Of a stretch of 10,587 bases of DNA, positions 6,725-10,587 are shown in pieces (position 1 is the first letter of the stretch; each line of letters starts with the position of its first letter). A program made the position numbers and the translations under genes. The stretch lies in contig QIAR01000034.1 in NCBI GenBank assembly GCA_003225595.1, positions 1 through 10,587 of the forward strand. Reading direction: 5' to 3'. The notes below the pieces were generated by a model. It was not told the origin of the DNA and made no database searches. It worked only from the letters and a program-made list of their open reading frames with translations. The DNA is from Acidobacteriota bacterium (lineage in GTDB: Bacteria; Acidobacteriota; Terriglobia; Terriglobales; Acidobacteriaceae).

Positions 6725-7582
6725 TCAGCGTTTCTTAAGGCGGATTTTACCACTGAAGGTGCGCAGCACCACGGAAGATGCCGCTTTGCCGATAGTGCCT
6801 GCAAAGGAACTGCCCGCCACTACCGGAAACGTGGTGTGCTTCTTCGGCTGGAAGGGGAAATCGTTTTCCACCTGGCCGCGTACGGAGCGCGCCGTTACGT
6901 CAACGGAAGCGTCAGTAGGAATGGTTGCGTCGATGTCGCCAGTGTGGCTGATCAGCGAGTATTCACCGCCGGAGCCAAAATCGCCATCGTAGTGAATCTT
7001 GCCGCTGGTGGAACTGACTTGTACCAAGGGACCGCTAACGGAACTCAGGGTGACATCTCCGCTCACGGAGCTGATCTCGACATGGCCCTGTTGAATGTTG
7101 GTCAGTTTTACTGGCCCGTTCATGGTCTTGACATGCACATGAGCGTTGGAAATCTCACGCACGTCGACGAGGGCACCCGCGCCCTCCAGAGTTACGTCAC
7201 CCCCCAGCTTCTCCGCTCGCAGCGGTCCGGTCAGAGAGTGCATCGTGATGCTGGCGTCCGCAGGGATTAGCACTTCGTAGTCGACGCGTCCATTCTCCGC
7301 ATTCGCGCCCGCCAGTAGGTGAGACTTTATGCCGATTCGGTTCCCGCTTTGGTCATGGTCAACCTCGACCTTGTCAGAACGTAAAATTGCGGTCACGACA
7401 ACCTGGTTTCCTGCGGACGGCTTAGCGGTGACCGGGCCATACTGGTTCAGGACCGAGATGCTGGCCTTGGGTCCGACGGTGAAACGGTATTCCTTCTTCG
7501 TTTCGGCGATCGCTGCAATCGCGACACAAACAAGGAAAAGGAAGATGAGACCCGCTCTAACGGCGCGCTGCATGCTCCCCAT
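6725..7582 (-). CDS. Secreted DUF4097-like putative adhesin
   Basis: The 285-residue protein begins with a signal peptide or anchor (hydrophobic 11-26, likely cut after AIA at 26). The rest consists of short, repeated beta-strand turns typical of the DUF4097 putative-adhesin family: LTGPLRAEKLGGDVTLEG (117-134), MNGPVKLTNIQQGHVEISSVSGDVTLSSVSGPLVQVSSTSGKI (154-196), HTGDIDATI (213-221) and a final FSGKIRLKK (276-284). Such SG-D/P-V ladders build a right-handed beta structure; the biochemical role is not known. The ATG at 7582 was chosen because GAGAG lies seven bases upstream and the signal peptide is near the terminus; ATGs at 7600 and 7573 are alternatives. It follows the anti-sigma gene by 58 bases, a pairing often seen with ECF sigma systems, so regulation by the neighbouring sigma factor is plausible. 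Confidence 0.85.
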   Translation of the reverse strand: MGSMQRAVRAGLIFLFLVCVAIAAIAETKKEYRFTVGPKASISVLNQYGPVTAKPSAGNQVVVTAILRSDKVEVDHDQSGNRIGIKSHLLAGANAENGRVDYEVLIPADASITMHSLTGPLRAEKLGGDVTLEGAGALVDVREISNAHVHVKTMNGPVKLTNIQQGHVEISSVSGDVTLSSVSGPLVQVSSTSGKIHYDGDFGSGGEYSLISHTGDIDATIPTDASVDVTARSVRGQVENDFPFQPKKHTTFPVVAGSSFAGTIGKAASSVVLRTFSGKIRLKKR

Positions 7583-7640
7583 AAATAAGCTCTCTTCCAT
7601 CTGTCTGCGGCAGACCTCCCGCAGTTCCCAGTGCCTTACA

Positions 7641-8291
7641 TTATGGCAAAGAACCATCCAGAGCCATCTCGTAAAGCATCGCCTTTTGCTCGTAGGCCTC
7701 CAAAAGGTACTGCCGGGCTTCGCCATCATCCGGATTCTGGTCCACCGAATTTTGTGCGTCGCGGATGTAGGAATTCACATTTTTGAGATCGTCTTCATAC
7801 ACCGACTTCATCAGCGGCGCGCGTTTCTCCACCTCCGACAACACCTGCTGATCGTCCTCGCTGTCCGCAGCTCCGGCCGCCTTCGGAGGCGTGGAGACGG
7901 CCACCCGCGTCGGTTGGGTTGATTTTTGTGCTGCCGGATTGAAAACCGGTCGATTCAGGAACACCACCAAGCCCACTAAGATGGCTGCAGCTGCAGGCAC
8001 GAGCCATGATGCTGGTCCCCACCGCCTCCTGGACGGAGTGACTAAAAAAAGCCGCTCCGATTGTGGTCCGCGGATCAGCCCCTCTTGGCGAAGTACTGCT
8101 TCAATGTTTTGCCATACTCGCGGGTCGGGCTCCTCCGACGCGCGCAGTTCGCTAGCCTGCTCAGAAATCGCTTTCAGGTCTGACACCAATTCCGAGCACA
8201 AGGAACAAGAGCTCAGATGCGCTTCGACTTCCGCGCTGCTGACTCCCTCCAGAACATCTGGTAACTCTTGCTGAAACTCAGCACAGGTCAT
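7641..8291 (-). CDS. Anti-sigma factor with zinc finger and one membrane span
   Basis: The 216-residue protein should hold the neighbouring ECF sigma factor inactive at the inner membrane. The N-terminal anti-sigma domain has the zinc-binding HxxxCxxC pattern (His25, Cys29, Cys32), with Cys3 as possible fourth ligand. A single membrane helix lies at about 94-113 (SWLVPAAAAILVGLVVFL), after a basic RRRWG stretch. The outer part (114-216) has a proline/alanine linker and then a helical region with NSYIRDAQNSVDQNPDDGEARQYLLEAYEQKAMLYEMAL (173-211), somewhat like a single TPR-like helical pair; this could be the sensing part. The start at 8291 has a purine-rich site (GGGGAGAGAGGAA) just upstream; an ATG at 8330 has a Shine-Dalgarno too close. 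The sigma gene ends 44 bases before it, so co-transcription is expected. Confidence 0.88.
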   Translation of the reverse strand: MTCAEFQQELPDVLEGVSSAEVEAHLSSCSLCSELVSDLKAISEQASELRASEEPDPRVWQNIEAVLRQEGLIRGPQSERLFLVTPSRRRWGPASWLVPAAAAILVGLVVFLNRPVFNPAAQKSTQPTRVAVSTPPKAAGAADSEDDQQVLSEVEKRAPLMKSVYEDDLKNVNSYIRDAQNSVDQNPDDGEARQYLLEAYEQKAMLYEMALDGSLP

Positions 8292-8293
8292 AC

Positions 8294-8306
8294 TTCCTCT
8301 CTCCCC
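8294..8306 (-). promoter_or_regulatory. Ribosome-binding region of the anti-sigma gene
   Basis: On the minus strand GGGGAGAGAGGAA ends two bases before the ATG at 8291, with the GGAGAG part seven bases away. It supports this start over the ATG at 8330, whose AGGAG has only one base of spacing. Confidence 0.6.
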
Positions 8307-8335
8307 GATATCTCTGTCGCTGTGCTCCATACTCC

Positions 8336-9031
8336 TCACGGCTTTTTGGCCTTTTCGGCTCTGCTCGTTTTGAGGAACTCGCGCAATTTCAGACGCGCTT
8401 TGTGCAATTGCGACTTGCTGTTGCCGATCGAGCAACCTACGATTACGGCAATTTCGTTATGTTCGTAACCTTCTACATCGTGCAATACGAAAATTGACCG
8501 GTACCCAGGTGGTAGACGTTCAATCGCCCGCTGCAGTTGCAGCCGGTCGATCGAAGCAGCCAGCTTTGCATCTTCCGCGCCGAGATCTTTCTTCGGCGTC
8601 TCCTCCTCGGTCTCGGTGGTCTCTTCGAGAGGGACCACCGACAAGCCCTTCTTCCGAAGGCGCATCAGTACTACGTTGACCGCCAACCGATGCAGCCAGG
8701 TGGAAAAGGCCGACTCGCCGCGGAACGTGGCAATTTTTCTATACAGTTGCAGGAATGCTTCCTGCGTCAGATCCTCGGCCTCCGCAGCATTGGCTGTCAT
8801 GCGCAGGCACAGCGAGTAAACGCGCCGTTTATGCAGGTTATATAAGACCTCGAAGGCTTGCGCGTCGCCCTGCTTTGCCTTTTCTATCGCCTCTGCTTCA
8901 GATATCCCGGCCTGTGCTTGTCTTGGGTCGGTCAAGTCGCCTTTTTCCGGCCGCACTTGGTCAGATGCGGCATAAGTGTCTGTTCGTTGTACCGCTTGCG
9001 GGTTGATTCCCTGTTTCCGAGCCGAGCGCAC
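8336..9031 (-). CDS. ECF-type RNA polymerase sigma factor
   Basis: This is an extracytoplasmic-function sigma factor, which directs RNA polymerase to a small regulon. Region 2 spans about 56-128 with DLTQEAFLQLYRKIATF (87-103) and the promoter-melting STWLHRLAVNVVLMRLRKK (110-128). An acidic linker (135-150) follows, then region 4 at about 165-222 with the helix-turn-helix EIAVIVGCSIGNSKSQLHKAR (193-213). The GTG at 9031 gives 231 residues, with about 40 poorly structured residues ahead of region 2 and no spaced Shine-Dalgarno. A TTG at 8935 with AAGG four bases upstream would give 199 residues, nearer the usual ECF length, and may be the true start. It heads a run with its anti-sigma factor, a putative adhesin, aroK and a secreted protein. 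The signal and regulon are unknown. No convincing autoregulatory promoter was found in 9032-9143. Confidence 0.9.
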   Translation of the reverse strand: MRSARKQGINPQAVQRTDTYAASDQVRPEKGDLTDPRQAQAGISEAEAIEKAKQGDAQAFEVLYNLHKRRVYSLCLRMTANAAEAEDLTQEAFLQLYRKIATFRGESAFSTWLHRLAVNVVLMRLRKKGLSVVPLEETTETEEETPKKDLGAEDAKLAASIDRLQLQRAIERLPPGYRSIFVLHDVEGYEHNEIAVIVGCSIGNSKSQLHKARLKLREFLKTSRAEKAKKP

Positions 9032-9143
9032 CCTATTGTCAGGATATCAGAAGCTATTGCCTCCCTTGGACTTGCCCCAGATCCCAAAACCGCACCCAAA
9101 CTGCCTGTGACTTTAGTTTCTTCAACGCGGGGCAATCCGGGGT

Positions 9144-10424
9144 CTACGCCGCCGCCTTCGCCGTAGTAATTGTTTCTAATCCATGTCCGTAGGGCCCGAT
9201 CTCTCTCTGCCGCAGTAGGAAGGCAAACAACACGCCGAGGAATCCTAGGATGGAGAAGATCCACATGCCGAGGTTGTATCCCCCGGGATTCTCAGCGCTG
9301 GCATGCCCGTAGTCGTTGGTCCAGCCGATTAGTAGGTTGAAGCCGAACAGGCCGATGTTCTGGATCATTGTCATCAATCCATACGCCGTGCCGAGCTTCG
9401 ACTGTTCGACGATGTAGGCCACCGATGGCCACATTACCGCCGGAATCAGCGAGAATGCCACGCCCATCATCGCCATGGGCACGTACAAGTTGACATGTGT
9501 GTAGGCCATCATCAGGTACACCGGGATCAGCAGCATGGATCCAAACATCATGAAGAGGGCGCGCTTGCCCACACGGTCAACAAGAAGGCCGAACAGCGGC
9601 GTAGCAATCATCGCGAACAGGGTCAACATGCTGGACAGGAAACCGCCAAACTCACGCGAGGTGCCATGAGCTTCCATAAAAAACTTCACAGCGAACGTCT
9701 GGAACGGAAAGATCGCCGAATAGAAAACGATACAGAGTGCGACGACGAACCAGTAATTCAAGCTGAACTTGAACAAATCGGCAAAAATCACCTTGTCAGT
9801 TGAGGCTTCGCCAAGCCGGAAGTTTTTCTCGGCGTGGACTTCCATAATCCAGTAAGCGATTGCCCCGACAATACATAGGGCAGAGAAGCCCAAGGCGATG
9901 AGAAAAGGCCAGCGCCAGTTGGTGTAGGCGCCACGTGCCCAGGTTGGTGAGTTCAAAGCGACGAATGAACCGAGGCGGGCGAGAGTCAAGTTTATGCCGA
10001 AGGCGAAGCTCAGCTCTTTACCCTTAAACCACTTCGCCAGGGCGGTGGTGACAGCGACATTCAGTGATTCGGCACCCATGCCGAAGATGAGGCGTCCGGC
10101 CGCCATGAGCCAGAGCTGTGCGGACGCGACCGTGATCGCCGGGCCGATGACACAAAGGACGCCGAAGATCATCAGCGATCTTCGTAGCCCCAGGCGATCA
10201 ATAATGAAGCCGCCGATCAACACCGTGAAAATGTTTGGAAAGCTATAAATCGCCTGCAACAATCCGATATTCGAGTCAGAGAAACCGAGCTGCTGTTTGA
10301 GGACGTCAGCCAGAGGGCTGAGCGCGTCATACACGTAGTAGCTCCCAAACATCGTCAGGCTGACGAAGACGAGCACCATCCAGCGATACAGAACTGAAGG
10401 CTCAGGGCGCGTGGTTTCAGGCAT
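9144..10424 (-). CDS. Major facilitator superfamily transporter
   Basis: A 426-residue inner-membrane transporter with about twelve hydrophobic segments in two halves and a central cytoplasmic loop at about 195-220. The MFS loop 2-3 motif appears as GGFIIDRLGLRRSL (71-84) and its counterpart in the second half as GLLVDRVGKRALF (279-291). The first segment FGSYYVYDALSPL (26-38) and the SFPNIFTVLIGGFIIDR stretch (61-77) resemble the eukaryotic lysosomal MFSD1 group and its bacterial relatives; MFSD1 has been tied to dipeptide transport, so a peptide-like substrate is conceivable but unproven. The ATG at 10424 was chosen; a TTG at 10439 would add five residues and has no better site. The gene is 112 bases upstream of the sigma gene, probably a separate unit. 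The protein is complete, with no frameshift. Confidence 0.92.
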   Translation of the reverse strand: MPETTRPEPSVLYRWMVLVFVSLTMFGSYYVYDALSPLADVLKQQLGFSDSNIGLLQAIYSFPNIFTVLIGGFIIDRLGLRRSLMIFGVLCVIGPAITVASAQLWLMAAGRLIFGMGAESLNVAVTTALAKWFKGKELSFAFGINLTLARLGSFVALNSPTWARGAYTNWRWPFLIALGFSALCIVGAIAYWIMEVHAEKNFRLGEASTDKVIFADLFKFSLNYWFVVALCIVFYSAIFPFQTFAVKFFMEAHGTSREFGGFLSSMLTLFAMIATPLFGLLVDRVGKRALFMMFGSMLLIPVYLMMAYTHVNLYVPMAMMGVAFSLIPAVMWPSVAYIVEQSKLGTAYGLMTMIQNIGLFGFNLLIGWTNDYGHASAENPGGYNLGMWIFSILGFLGVLFAFLLRQREIGPYGHGLETITTAKAAA

Positions 10425-10468
10425 CAGGAATCCGCTCAAACAGGTTGGCAGGGCAACATCCGGCAGGT

Positions 10469-10507
10469 CCGATTTTCATAGGTAGAAGCCCGATTTTGAC
10501 CGATAAG
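10469..10507. promoter_or_regulatory. Spaced CCGATTTT direct repeats upstream of the MFS gene, possible operator
   Basis: CCGATTTT occurs at 10469-10476 and again at 10490-10497, 21 bases apart (two helical turns), with a partial third copy CCGATAAG at 10500-10507. They lie 45-83 bases before the MFS start codon, a position suited to a regulator site. No regulator is identified, and chance remains possible. Confidence 0.3.
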
Positions 10508-10529
10508 AGAAAGATGCGAAGCAAGAAGA

Positions 10530-10578
10530 TAGCAGATTGCCACTGCACTTAGCACTTGCCATTTGGCGGTTAGCCATT
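10530..10578. repeat. Degenerate heptanucleotide repeat upstream of the MFS gene
   Basis: Seven consecutive seven-base units can be read: TAGCAGA, TTGCCAC, TGCACTT, AGCACTT, GCCATTT, GGCGGTT, AGCCATT. Five end in TT and all but one share G at the second place and C at the third. Similar drifting TAGCACTT/GCCATTT tracts are, from memory, frequent between genes in acidobacterial genomes. The array may continue past the window edge. No open frame of substance crosses it. Confidence 0.5.
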
Positions 10579-10587
10579 AGGGACGGG

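Noticed and set aside
6512..7270. Long plus-strand open frame (252 codons) across the aroK/DUF4097 region
   Set aside because: It is antisense to two well-recognised genes, has no family-like motifs, and its composition is what the opposite strand of high-GC coding DNA produces.
7329..7922. Plus-strand open frame of 197 codons across the DUF4097/anti-sigma junction
   Set aside because: Antisense shadow over two genes on the minus strand; the hydrophobic stretch in it is the complement of their codons.
9032..9143. Terminator of the MFS gene or ECF autoregulatory promoter
   Set aside because: No stem with a following U-run and no convincing -35/-10 pair could be found by eye.

Overview
The window looks like chromosomal DNA of a free-living bacterium with moderately high GC, most likely an Acidobacteriota member of the Koribacter/Terriglobia kind. 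That is inferred from the aspartate-family cluster order, the style of the ECF sigma factor (SIGNSKSQLHKAR helix), the short DapB and the kinds of intergenic repeats; no ribosomal RNA or other decisive marker is present. All ten recognisable genes are on the minus strand, so transcription runs from high to low coordinates.

Right part (10424 to 5307): an MFS transporter (9144-10424) comes first, preceded by about 160 bases with a degenerate heptamer repeat and a spaced direct repeat. After a 112-base gap follows a tight run of five genes: an ECF sigma factor, its zinc-finger, single-span anti-sigma factor, a secreted DUF4097-like putative adhesin, shikimate kinase (aroK), and a secreted protein of unknown function whose GTG start lies one base after the aroK stop. 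The first three form a typical envelope-signalling set. aroK and the unknown secreted protein ride in the same apparent operon.

Middle (5019-5306): a 288-base gene-free stretch holds a hairpin just after the last stop codon and a compact repeat element of about 150 bases. The element has inverted ends and two internal palindromes centred on the same CTTCAG core.

Left part (5018 to 1): an AI-2E/PerM-type membrane protein with a TTG start, then asd (aspartate-semialdehyde dehydrogenase of the archaeal/fungal type), lysC (aspartokinase with two ACT domains), dapB and dapA (cut by the window edge). Together these make the route from aspartate to tetrahydrodipicolinate, for lysine and for the diaminopimelate of peptidoglycan. 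A 201-base spacer between lysC and dapB carries a GCAGAG-rich repeat with inverted ends.

I see no phage, transposase, CRISPR array, toxin-antitoxin or defence system. Coding content is ordinary core and envelope functions; the points worth a second look are the three non-coding repeat elements, the unknown secreted protein coupled to aroK, and the gene partnerships.
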